Assembly (NCBI GenBank): GCA_945870225.1
Contig: CAMBRF010000001.1
Span: 1-64,000, forward strand
Reading direction: 5' to 3'
DNA: 64,000 bases
From: PVC group bacterium
GTDB taxonomy: Bacteria; Verrucomicrobiota; Kiritimatiellia; CAIKKV01; CAITUY01
Shown here: positions 25,595 through 33,237 of the stretch, piece after piece
How the letters are laid out: every line of letters begins with the position of its first letter
How positions within the stretch are numbered: position 1 is the stretch's first letter
The notes under the pieces: model-generated
The model's database searches: none
Told to the model about the DNA's origin: nothing
The model's input: only the letters and a program-made list of their open reading frames with translations
Position numbers and translations under genes: made by a program

Positions 25595-27587
25595 GGTCAA
25601 GAAAACGGGACAGATGGATCAGGAGATGGAGATCTATCGTTCCGTCCTCGAAACTCCCACGGAGTTTAAAAACGGATTCTCGTGGGTCGCGGTGGCCGGC
25701 GCGTTTTTCTGCGGCTTGCTGATGATGCCGGGCTCCATTTATCTGGGGCTCATGACCGGCGGCGGCATTGCGGCGGCGTGGGTGACCCTGATCATCTTTT
25801 CCGAGGTGTGCCGGCGGGCGATGCGGACCCTGAGTCAGCAGGAACTGGTGATCCTCCTGGTGGTGGCAGGCGCGATGGCCAGCGGTGGCCCATTTGCCGG
25901 GCTTGTCTGGCGGCAGTATCTGGTCCAGAGCGACGCTGTGCGGGACATCGGTTTGCTGGGAAAGTTTCCCTCGTGGTTTGCCCCGCAGCCGACTTCGGAC
26001 GCCATCCTGCAGCGTAACTTCTTCGATTCTGCCTGGTTGATTCCGGTCCTCCTGATCCTGTTCATGACCATTATCGGGCGTTTCAAGAGTTATACGCTCG
26101 GGTATCTCTTCTTCCGCTTGACCTCGGATGTGGAACGGTTGCCGTTCCCCTTTGCCGGGATCGCGGCCCAGGGCTCGATGGCGTTGTCCGAGTCTGGCGA
26201 ACGGAAGGTGACGTGGAAGTGGAAGATGTTCTCGCTGGGCGCCATCATCGGCATTGCCTTTGGTGTCGTCCAGATCGGGATTCCCCTGGTTACAGGATCG
26301 CTCCTGACTAAGCCCGTCCAGATTATTCCTTTGCCATGGTATGACATGACCACCATGACGCAAAGCCTGCTACCGGCCACACCGACCGGGCTGGTGGTTG
26401 ATCTGGGGCTGGTCATTACGGGGATGATTATTCCCTTCTGGGCGCTGATCGGGACCGGCGCGGCCATTCTGCTCACGCTGGTCATGAATCCCATTTTGCA
26501 CCATATCGGGGTACTGACACGCTGGCAGCCCGGCATGGACACGGTGGCCACCACGTTCGCGAACTCCATTGATTTCTGGATGAGTTTCACGATGGGCGTG
26601 ACAGCCGCCATTGCCGTCATTTCAATTTTTCAGACGGTGCGGGATCTGTACCGCAAAGGGCAAGCCATGCGCCAGCAGCGCGCGCTGGCGGCACCCGGCG
26701 CGCCCCGGGAGAATATCTGGGATACCCCCCCGGGCCGCGGTGACTTCTCCCTCTGGATCGCGGCGGGCGTCTACGTGGTCTGTGCGGGGATCGTGGTCTG
26801 GTTGTGCCATGCGTTGGTGCCGAAGTTCCCGGTCATGTTCCTGGTCTTTTTCACGTTTCTTTACACGCCGCTGATCTCCTATATTAATGCGCGGTTGATC
26901 GGCATTGTCGGCCAGAATGTGGAAATCCCCTTCGTTCGCGAGGCGGCGTTCATCCTGTCGGGTTATAAAGGGGTTGAGATCTGGCTGGCCCCGATTCCGA
27001 TCGAGAACTATGGCGGCACGGCCCAAGGCTTCCGCACGCAGGAGTTGACGGGAACTAATTTCTGGTCCTTCGTCAAGGCCGATTGCCTGATCACGCCGCT
27101 GACGTTCATCTTGAGCTTCGTCTTCTGGTCGTTCATCTGGCATTCCAGCGCCATCCCCTCCGACTTGTATCCGTTTGCCCAGAAGATGTGGGACCTGCAG
27201 GCGAAGAATACCGTTTTGCTTTACTCGGCGACCCTGGATACCGGGGGCGCGCAGCCCCTGTTCTTTCAGGCCCTTCATCCGTGGGTGATCGCCGGCTCCT
27301 TCTCATTCGGTTTGCTGGCATTCGTGACCCTGTCGGCCTTCAGCCTGCCGGTGATGACGGTGTATGGTTTCGTGCAAGGGGTGGGAAATATGCCGCATGC
27401 GTTCGTGGCTATGATCATCGGCGGTCTGATCGGAAAGTTCTATTTTCATAAGAAATTCGGTCAGAAACGGTTTCTTGAAATCGCCCCTGTGGTGGTGGCG
27501 GGCTATGGCACCGGGATCGGTTTGATCGCCCTGATCGGCGTGGCGATGAACCTGATCGTTACGGCCGTGTCGTCTTCAAGGTTTTAA
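25587..27587 (+). CDS. OPT-like multi-pass membrane protein, DUF6785/DUF6784 type (second copy)
   Basis: 666 residues from the ATG at 25587, preferred over 25560 because AAAAGGGGG precedes it. About 12-14 helices, beginning GFSWVAVAGAFFCGLLMMPG and LGLMTGGGIAAAWVTLIIF. The region SDVERLPFPFAGIAAQGSMA parallels the FERFTFPLTILP motif of the 875-residue protein at 17709, and SYINARLIGIVGQNVEIPF parallels its KIRAECGAPFG motif. The two are therefore distant paralogues, this one lacking the periplasmic insert. It overlaps the giant permease by 8 nt and the next FtsX gene by 1 nt. Transport of an unknown compound, or a channel role for the ABC complex, is inference. Confidence 0.72.
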   Translation: MPEVKKTGQMDQEMEIYRSVLETPTEFKNGFSWVAVAGAFFCGLLMMPGSIYLGLMTGGGIAAAWVTLIIFSEVCRRAMRTLSQQELVILLVVAGAMASGGPFAGLVWRQYLVQSDAVRDIGLLGKFPSWFAPQPTSDAILQRNFFDSAWLIPVLLILFMTIIGRFKSYTLGYLFFRLTSDVERLPFPFAGIAAQGSMALSESGERKVTWKWKMFSLGAIIGIAFGVVQIGIPLVTGSLLTKPVQIIPLPWYDMTTMTQSLLPATPTGLVVDLGLVITGMIIPFWALIGTGAAILLTLVMNPILHHIGVLTRWQPGMDTVATTFANSIDFWMSFTMGVTAAIAVISIFQTVRDLYRKGQAMRQQRALAAPGAPRENIWDTPPGRGDFSLWIAAGVYVVCAGIVVWLCHALVPKFPVMFLVFFTFLYTPLISYINARLIGIVGQNVEIPFVREAAFILSGYKGVEIWLAPIPIENYGGTAQGFRTQELTGTNFWSFVKADCLITPLTFILSFVFWSFIWHSSAIPSDLYPFAQKMWDLQAKNTVLLYSATLDTGGAQPLFFQALHPWVIAGSFSFGLLAFVTLSAFSLPVMTVYGFVQGVGNMPHAFVAMIIGGLIGKFYFHKKFGQKRFLEIAPVVVAGYGTGIGLIALIGVAMNLIVTAVSSSRF

Positions 27588-28621
27588 TGGGGTCGCGTAT
27601 GGAACGGACAATAGGAAAACAAGTCAAACTGCCTTTCCGGCGGGCCGTCCAGATTTCCCTCAGGGGCATTCGGATCCGCTTCGGGCGTTCACTGGTGACG
27701 GTGTCCGGCGTGGTTCTTGGAATTGCCTTTCTCATGAGCAACCTCACCGGGCAGTTGATCAAGAAGGCAATCGCCCACGAGCGTGCCCAGCGGGATACGG
27801 TCAACATGATGCTTTCGCTGGTGCGGGCGGAGGTGGGGTCGGTGTCCGGGAAAAAGATCGCCGTGGCGGCTTTTGGTGCCCTGACCGAAGCCGACCGGTT
27901 GCTGCTTGAGCAGGTGGTGGCGGCCGAGCCTGAATCGGTGCGCGGGTTTGGGGTAGGGGCGCCCGGGGTCACGCCGGCAGCGGCGGACAAGGTGGGCGAG
28001 GGGGCGGCGCTACTGCTGGTGCTGGGCGAGGCGGGGCGGAGCGAGATTCCGCTTTCCACGTTGGCAACCGGTATGCGTCAACGGGTGGCACTCGACTCGC
28101 AGGAGGGGCGAGTCTACGCCGGGACCAAGGATTCTTCCCTCCGGCGGGAGCCGTTTTTCGGGAAGGAAAGTGACGAACAGATCCAGCGGATGCGCCAGCA
28201 GGCCCGCGCGGAGCGCTTCCGGACGTTCTGGATTGTGGGCATTTCGCTGCTGGTCACGGTGCTGGGGGTGGCGAACGCCCTCCTGATGTCGGTGACGGAA
28301 CGATTCCGGGAAATTGGAACCATGAAGTGTCTCGGCGCTTTGTCGGCCTTTATTCGCACCCTGTTCCTGATCGAGAGTTCGTTGATCGGGTTGATCGGGT
28401 CGCTGGTCGGGGTGGTCGTGGGGGCCCTCCTGCCGCTGATCGCTTACGGTTTTGCCTACCGGTTCGATCTGGTGTTTGGATCGATGCCGTACGGGTTGCT
28501 CTTTGCCTCGGCGGGGGGCGCCGTGGTGGTGGGCACCTTGCTGGCCGTCCTGGCGGCCATTTATCCGGCCAACTTTGCTTCACGAATGGTGCCGGCCTCG
28601 GCCTTGAGGAGTACGGTATGA
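27587..28621 (+). CDS. FtsX/MacB-type ABC permease
   Basis: 344 residues. Helix 1 (SLVTVSGVVLGIAFLMSN) follows an amphipathic start (RRAVQISLRGIRIRFGRS). A short periplasmic or soluble domain (about 75-205) precedes three C-terminal helices: FWIVGISLLVTVLGVANALL, LIGLIGSLVGVVVGALLPLI and AVVVGTLLAVLAAIYPANFA. The ERFREIGTMKCLGAL coupling helix is typical of FtsX proteins that contact LolD/MacB-type ATPases. Start overlaps the previous stop (TAATG); its TGA overlaps the ATG of the ATPase gene. It probably pairs with the giant permease or forms its own dimer. Confidence 0.85.
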   Translation: MGSRMERTIGKQVKLPFRRAVQISLRGIRIRFGRSLVTVSGVVLGIAFLMSNLTGQLIKKAIAHERAQRDTVNMMLSLVRAEVGSVSGKKIAVAAFGALTEADRLLLEQVVAAEPESVRGFGVGAPGVTPAAADKVGEGAALLLVLGEAGRSEIPLSTLATGMRQRVALDSQEGRVYAGTKDSSLRREPFFGKESDEQIQRMRQQARAERFRTFWIVGISLLVTVLGVANALLMSVTERFREIGTMKCLGALSAFIRTLFLIESSLIGLIGSLVGVVVGALLPLIAYGFAYRFDLVFGSMPYGLLFASAGGAVVVGTLLAVLAAIYPANFASRMVPASALRSTV

Positions 28622-29418
28622 TCAAGGGGCACAACAAAACGGCGGATATGTCGAAACGGTTGCAGGACATGCTCGCGGGGGCACGGGATTCAGCCAAGGG
28701 TAGCTATGTCATCCGGGCGGTCGGGGTCCGGAAAGTCTACAAGATGGGAGACTCGGAAACCCACGCCCTGCGCGGAGTGACGCTGGATGTTCACCGGGGC
28801 GAGTACATGTCTATTATGGGGCCTTCGGGTTCCGGCAAGTCCACTTTTTTCAACATGATCGGCGGGTTGGATAAGCCGACAGCCGGTAAAGTTTATATTG
28901 ATCAGGTGGACATTGCACAACTGGATGCCTATGAACTGGCCTGGCTGCGTTGCCGCAAGGTGGGCTACATCTTCCAGATGTTCAACCTGATCCAAGTGAT
29001 GTCGTGTATCGAGAACGTCATGCTTCCGATGTCCTTCGCGGGCAAGGATAGCGAGGAGGCGAGGGAACGGGCGCTGGAGATCCTGGACCTGGTGGGCCTG
29101 CGCTCGCGGGCGCTGCACAAGCCGGCTGAGATGTCCGGCGGTCAGCAGCAGCGGGTGGCGATTGCCCGTGCGCTGGCGAATTCGCCCGACATCCTGTTGG
29201 CCGACGAGCCCACCGGGAATCTGGACCTTAAGACGGGCGAGGAGATCATCGACTTGTTCAGCCACCTGCGGGACACGCTGGGAATTACGATCATCACCGC
29301 CACGCATGATCTCAAGATGCTGAAGGCGTCCGACCGGATCGTCTGGATCGAGGATGGCCGCCTGGCCAGGGTTTCGACGCCGGAAGAGGCAAATATTCAT
29401 TTGGAAGAGGTTCACTGA
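28618..29418 (+). CDS. LolD/MacB-type ABC transporter ATPase (first)
   Basis: 266 residues from the ATG at 28618, which overlaps the permease stop; the longer ORF running from 28327 lies within the permease gene and is not used. About 35 extra N-terminal residues precede YVIRAVGVRKVYKMG. Motifs: Walker [10 protein letters not shown] (68-76), Q-loop FQMFNLIQVMSC, signature [15 protein letters not shown], Walker [13 protein letters not shown] and H-loop TATHDLKML. It energises the FtsX permeases of the operon. A second ATPase two genes on is clearly similar but diverged, so each may serve one permease or they may form a heterodimer. Confidence 0.9.
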   Translation: MIKGHNKTADMSKRLQDMLAGARDSAKGSYVIRAVGVRKVYKMGDSETHALRGVTLDVHRGEYMSIMGPSGSGKSTFFNMIGGLDKPTAGKVYIDQVDIAQLDAYELAWLRCRKVGYIFQMFNLIQVMSCIENVMLPMSFAGKDSEEARERALEILDLVGLRSRALHKPAEMSGGQQQRVAIARALANSPDILLADEPTGNLDLKTGEEIIDLFSHLRDTLGITIITATHDLKMLKASDRIVWIEDGRLARVSTPEEANIHLEEVH

Positions 29419-29822
29419 TGGGGTTCTTTCGTAAAAAATCCCCGCCACCGGCTCCTGTGGTCAGCGATCCGCTGACGGTGGTGCCCCTGAAGCCGGCCAA
29501 TGTGGAAGTCCGAACGGACAGCCAGGGGCTTATCCATTTAAAGATGACCCCGCCGCTGAAGCCGTTTAAGCGCAAAGTGGCGCAATGGTTACGGTATGAG
29601 TACAGCGCGAAGGTTGAATTGGACGAGTACGGATCCTATTTTTACAGCCTGGTCGATGGCGAGCAGACGCTGAGCTCCATTGTCGACGCCATGGCGCAGA
29701 AATTAGGGAAGAGCCGGAAAGAGACGGTGCTGACAGTGGTGGCGTTCACCAAGTCGCTGATGACCCGCAGCCTGCTGGTTTTAAAGGTTCCGGCCATGAC
29801 ACCCGAGCGAGGTCGAGTATGA
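29418..29822 (+). CDS. PqqD-like (RRE-fold) small protein
   Basis: 134 residues. After a basic, Pro-rich N-terminus (MGFFRKKSPPPAP), the C-terminal 85 residues match the PqqD fold: RRKVAQWLRY is followed by VELDEYGSYFYSLVDGEQTL, where PqqD proteins have 'lDexGaxvWxlldGxrTv', and a helical SIVDAMAQKLGK end. PqqD domains bind leader peptides in RiPP pathways, but stand-alone members also occur in transporter operons of PVC bacteria. It overlaps the first ATPase (TGATG) and the second ATPase (ATGA). No radical-SAM or precursor gene is seen nearby, so a direct RiPP role is doubtful. Confidence 0.75.
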   Translation: MGFFRKKSPPPAPVVSDPLTVVPLKPANVEVRTDSQGLIHLKMTPPLKPFKRKVAQWLRYEYSAKVELDEYGSYFYSLVDGEQTLSSIVDAMAQKLGKSRKETVLTVVAFTKSLMTRSLLVLKVPAMTPERGRV

Positions 29823-30550
29823 GTGAGCAGGAAATTATTGCCCGAGCGACCGATGTTACCCGGAAGTATACCATGGGCAAGGAGACCGTTTGGGCCCTGA
29901 ACGGGGTTTCGCTGGATATCTATCGAGGGGAGTACCTTTCCATTATGGGTCCCTCGGGGTCTGGAAAATCAACCTTCTTCAACATGATCGGCGCGCTGGA
30001 TTTTCCGACCACCGGCAAGATTGAGTTCATGAACGCGGATTTGTTCTCGCTGCCCGAGGAGCAACAGGCCTGGATTCGTTGTAACAAGATCGGCTATATC
30101 TTCCAGACCTTCAATCTGGTGACCGTGATGACCGCCGTGGAAAATGTTGCCCTGCCTTCCATCTTGCGCGGCGATGCGCCTGAAGAGGCGGCTGAGCACG
30201 CCCGGAAGGTTTTGGAGCTGGTTGGCCTGGGACACCGATTGAATCATCTACCCCTGCAGTTATCGGGCGGTCAGCAGCAGCGTGTCGCCATCGCCCGTGC
30301 CCTGGTTAACGCCCCCTCCGTGATTCTGGCCGATGAACCGACCGGGAATCTCGACAGTAAGACGGGGCTGGAAATCATCGAACTGCTGCGCCGGCTCCAG
30401 CTCGAGCAGAATGTGACCATTATCACCGCGACTCACGATGCCCGGATGATCTCGGTCTCCGACCGTGTGGTCTGGATCCGCGACGGCAAGCTCGAACGGG
30501 TAGCCCTGCGCAGTGAACTGAATGTTCAAGTGGGCGGTATCACGAGCTAG
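29819..30550 (+). CDS. LolD/MacB-type ABC transporter ATPase (second)
   Basis: 243 residues. [15 protein letters not shown], Walker [11 protein letters not shown]-loop [12 protein letters not shown], signature [15 protein letters not shown], Walker [13 protein letters not shown] and H-loop TATHDARMI are all present. It is the last gene of the operon and its stop is immediately followed by the MITE-like element. Compared with the first ATPase it lacks the 35-residue N-terminal extension. It is predicted to power an FtsX permease complex. Confidence 0.9.
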   Translation: MSEQEIIARATDVTRKYTMGKETVWALNGVSLDIYRGEYLSIMGPSGSGKSTFFNMIGALDFPTTGKIEFMNADLFSLPEEQQAWIRCNKIGYIFQTFNLVTVMTAVENVALPSILRGDAPEEAAEHARKVLELVGLGHRLNHLPLQLSGGQQQRVAIARALVNAPSVILADEPTGNLDSKTGLEIIELLRRLQLEQNVTIITATHDARMISVSDRVVWIRDGKLERVALRSELNVQVGGITS

Positions 30551-30973
30551 TGTAGTGCCTCATAAACGACTGGTGTTATCCGAAAAGCCCAAACGAAGAA
30601 AATACTTCACCACCCGCTTCGCCCGCCTCAGGCGGGCAAGCTTGAGACACGGAGACACAGAGAAGAAAATGCAAATGTGGCGTTTGTTTCGTCCACGGAA
30701 ATACCGTGACCAAAATAAACGCCACGGTTTTCTGGAGGAATTCATAGAGAGGGAGGAGGACGCCCTAACCCTCTTCTTTCTCCTGAAGGGCTCCAAGAGA
30801 CGTTGCGGGAATTTTAGGTGCGGTACTCCGCAGCTTAAATGCCCGCAACATTTCTTATCTTCTCTGTGTCTCCGTGTCTCCAGCGAAGCGGGTGGTGAAT
30901 CTGCCTTTTGGAGGTGTTCAGGCGGTCAAGCCTGAGCGGACATAACATCCGTCATTTATGAGACACCACACTA
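30551..30973. mobile_element. MITE-like palindromic element, 423 bp
   Basis: The outer ends are imperfect inverted repeats (30551-30582 against about 30937-30973, sharing TTTATGAG and CGGA-TAACA blocks). Inside are two exact inverted pairs: a 17-nt pair (30606-30622 with 30883-30899, TTCACCACCCGCTTCGC) and a 22-nt pair (30644-30665 with 30859-30880, built on GAGACACGGAGACACAGAG). A small GCCCGCCTCAGGCGGGC hairpin interrupts the left arm. No transposase is encoded; the 137-residue frame across it has no protein-like features. The structure is that of a non-autonomous foldback element or MITE inserted at the end of the operon. Confidence 0.8.
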
Positions 30974-30984
30974 GCCGTCGCCTG

Positions 30985-31419
30985 TCAGGCGCATTCGTAG
31001 AAGGTCACAGCCTTCAGCACTCTCACCCCATTATCGTGAAGCACCTTGATCGCGCGATCCGGGTCGTCAAAGCGCACGATCATAACGGCATTCTTCCCGA
31101 ATTTGAGGGTGAAGGCATACATATACTCGATGTTGAGCTGACTGGGTTCGAGGATAGTGAGGATGCCCATCAGGCCGCCAGGCCGATCCGGTATTTCGAG
31201 GGCCAGGACATCCGTGACGTTGACCACGCATCCCGCCGTTTCCAGAACCTTTTGCGCTCCCCGCCAGTCTTGGACGATTAATCGCAAAATGCCGAATTTC
31301 TCGGTATCCGCCATGCAGAGTGTCAGGATATCGATGCCGGCATCCGCCAGCACCTTGCAGGGATGCATCAACCGGCCGGGCTTGTTCTCAAGGAACACGG
31401 ACAACTGCTTCAGTTTCAT
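30985..31419 (-). CDS. Tandem ACT-domain protein
   Basis: 144 residues with two ACT domains: KQLSVFLENKPGRLMHPCKV (1-70) and VLALEIPDRPGGLMGILTIL (71-144). ACT domains bind amino acids or related ligands. Stand-alone tandem-ACT proteins are commonly encoded directly after PaaK-like ligases and IorAB in anaerobes, as here: the start overlaps the ligase stop by 4 nt. It probably senses an aromatic amino acid or its product and regulates the ligase or the oxidoreductase. It ends 12 bp from the MITE-like element. Confidence 0.88.
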   Translation of the reverse strand: MKLKQLSVFLENKPGRLMHPCKVLADAGIDILTLCMADTEKFGILRLIVQDWRGAQKVLETAGCVVNVTDVLALEIPDRPGGLMGILTILEPSQLNIEYMYAFTLKFGKNAVMIVRFDDPDRAIKVLHDNGVRVLKAVTFYECA

Positions 31420-32744
31420 GATGCGGACCCCTCCTTGCGTTGATCGACGACCCGTTTCGCCTTGCCCTGGCTGCGCTCGATCGTTTTCGGCTCCACCAGA
31501 CGAACCTCAATGCGTAATCCTACCACGTGCTCAATGGCATGGGTTAATTTCTTCTCCAACTGTTCCAGGGCGCTGACGCGGTCGCGGAACATCTCCTCTG
31601 TCACCTCGACCTGCACTTCAATCTGGTCCAGGCCCTCTTTGCGAGTGAGCAGAATCTGGTAATGAGGAAGGGTTTGCTCGACCTTCAGCAGTGCCGCTTC
31701 AATCTGGGAGGGGAAGACATTGACGCCCCGAATGATCATCATGTCATCGCTACGGTGACTGATGCGCCGGATTCTCCGGAGGGTGCGGCCGCAGACGCAG
31801 GGTTCCGGAATGATCGACGTGATGTCATGGGTCCGATAGCGGATCATCGGGATCGCCTGTTTGCTCAAGGTGGTCAGGACCAGTTCCCCCTCCTCGCCAT
31901 CGGGCATCAGACGTCCGGTCTTGGGATCCACGATCTCCATCAGGAAGTGGTCCTCGAAGACATGGAGACCACACTGGCAGGAACATTCCGTGGCCACGCC
32001 CGGGCCGATGATTTCAGACAAGCCGTAGATGTCATAAGCCTTGATCCCGGAACGTTCCTCAATGCGTTGCCGCATTCCCTCCGTCCAGGGCTCGGCGCCA
32101 AATACCCCTGCGCGCAGCTTGAGGTCCTTGAATCCCCGGCTTGAGGCCTCAATTGTTTCAATCAGATGCAGGAAGTAGCTCGGGGTGGAGCATATGCACG
32201 TGACGCCGAAATCCTGCATCACCATCAACTGCCGCTCGGTATTGCCGCCGGAAATGGGGATGACCGTGGCCCCCAGGGCCTCCGCGCCATAATGGGCGCC
32301 CAGTCCGCCGGTGAACAAGCCGTAACCGAAGCAATTCTGGACAATATCGCCTTTGTGAAAACCCGCAGCCGAGAGAGTCCGGACCATGACACTGGTCCAA
32401 ACCTTCATGTCCTCCCGGGTATAGCCAACCACGATGGGTTTGCCGGTGGTGCCGCTGGAGGCATGCAGGCGAACGACATCCTGCATGGGACAGGCGAACA
32501 GGCCATAGGGATAGGTGTCGCGTAAGTCGGACTTCTCCGTGAAGGGCAGGCGGGCCACATCCGCCAGAGACCGTATGTCCTCCGGCTTGACGCCCGTTGC
32601 CTGCATGCGGCGGCGAAAGAGTTCAACTTTCGCGTACGACAGCGCGACAATGTTTTGGAGTCGGTGGAGCTGGATACGGGCCAGTTCGTCGCGGGTCAGG
32701 AAATCAGCGTAACTGTCGGGATGAATGGGCGTGGCATGGGGCAT
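31416..32744 (-). CDS. Phenylacetate-CoA ligase family AMP-forming ligase
   Basis: 442 residues from the ATG at 32744, preferred because GAGGAG is 6 nt upstream; the longer start at 32768 would overlap iorB. Motifs: LHASSGTTGKPIVVGYT (phosphate loop), YDIYGLSEIIGPGVATEC (adenylate motif), YRTHDITSI and RSDDMMIIRGVNVFPSQIE (hinge). These are the PaaK signatures. With IorAB upstream, it likely makes aryl-acetyl-CoA (phenyl- or indoleacetyl-CoA) with ATP, or runs the reverse to gain ATP when aryl 2-oxoacids are oxidised. It overlaps the ACT gene. Confidence 0.88.
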   Translation of the reverse strand: MPHATPIHPDSYADFLTRDELARIQLHRLQNIVALSYAKVELFRRRMQATGVKPEDIRSLADVARLPFTEKSDLRDTYPYGLFACPMQDVVRLHASSGTTGKPIVVGYTREDMKVWTSVMVRTLSAAGFHKGDIVQNCFGYGLFTGGLGAHYGAEALGATVIPISGGNTERQLMVMQDFGVTCICSTPSYFLHLIETIEASSRGFKDLKLRAGVFGAEPWTEGMRQRIEERSGIKAYDIYGLSEIIGPGVATECSCQCGLHVFEDHFLMEIVDPKTGRLMPDGEEGELVLTTLSKQAIPMIRYRTHDITSIIPEPCVCGRTLRRIRRISHRSDDMMIIRGVNVFPSQIEAALLKVEQTLPHYQILLTRKEGLDQIEVQVEVTEEMFRDRVSALEQLEKKLTHAIEHVVGLRIEVRLVEPKTIERSQGKAKRVVDQRKEGSAS

Positions 32745-32754
32745 GGCAGTCTCC

Positions 32755-33237
32755 TCACTTGACGGCATGGAGTCCTAATTTGAAAGCTTCTAGATTGACG
32801 GCCTGGAGTTTTTCCGGAAACGAGGACAGGATGTGGGCGGTCCAGGTTTCGTTCGGAATGGACAGATAATGGCTCAACGCCCCAAGCATGGCGATATTCA
32901 GGCTTTTCTTGTTAGGGAGCACGGTCTTCTCGAAAAGGGATGGACCGATGAGGATCCCGCCTGGCCGGAGGGCGGTGCGATAGAGCACGAGTTCCTCCTC
33001 GGTCAGAACCAGCAGGTAATCGGTCTCTCCCTCGGGGATCATGGGGCTGAGGACTTCGGTGCCGAACCGGATATCGCTGGCAACTGATCCGCCCCTCTGG
33101 CTCATGCCGTGGACTTCAGCCTTTTTTACATCGTGGCCAGCCTCGAAGAGAACGGAGGCCAGTATCTGGGAACTTTTGATGATGCCCATTCCGCCCAGTC
33201 CTGCGATCCGGATATTGCTCACAGGGGTTGTCGTCAT
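32755..33237 (-). CDS. iorB: Indolepyruvate:ferredoxin oxidoreductase beta subunit
   Basis: 160 residues, shorter than the usual ~190-200. The 2-oxoacid:ferredoxin oxidoreductase gamma-type domain is clear: IRIAGLGGMGIIKSSQILA, EVHGMSQRGGSVASDIRFG and LVLTEEELVLYRTALRPGGI. Start overlaps the iorA stop by 4 nt. With IorA it oxidatively decarboxylates indole-, phenyl- or p-hydroxyphenylpyruvate to the aryl-acetyl-CoA with reduced ferredoxin. The shorter C-terminus is likely loss of the final helices. Confidence 0.9.
   Translation of the reverse strand: MTTTPVSNIRIAGLGGMGIIKSSQILASVLFEAGHDVKKAEVHGMSQRGGSVASDIRFGTEVLSPMIPEGETDYLLVLTEEELVLYRTALRPGGILIGPSLFEKTVLPNKKSLNIAMLGALSHYLSIPNETWTAHILSSFPEKLQAVNLEAFKLGLHAVK

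Noticed and set aside
30522-30935. 137-residue open frame across the palindromic element
   Set aside because: It starts inside the ATPase gene, runs through inverted repeats and gives a protein without any family-like features.
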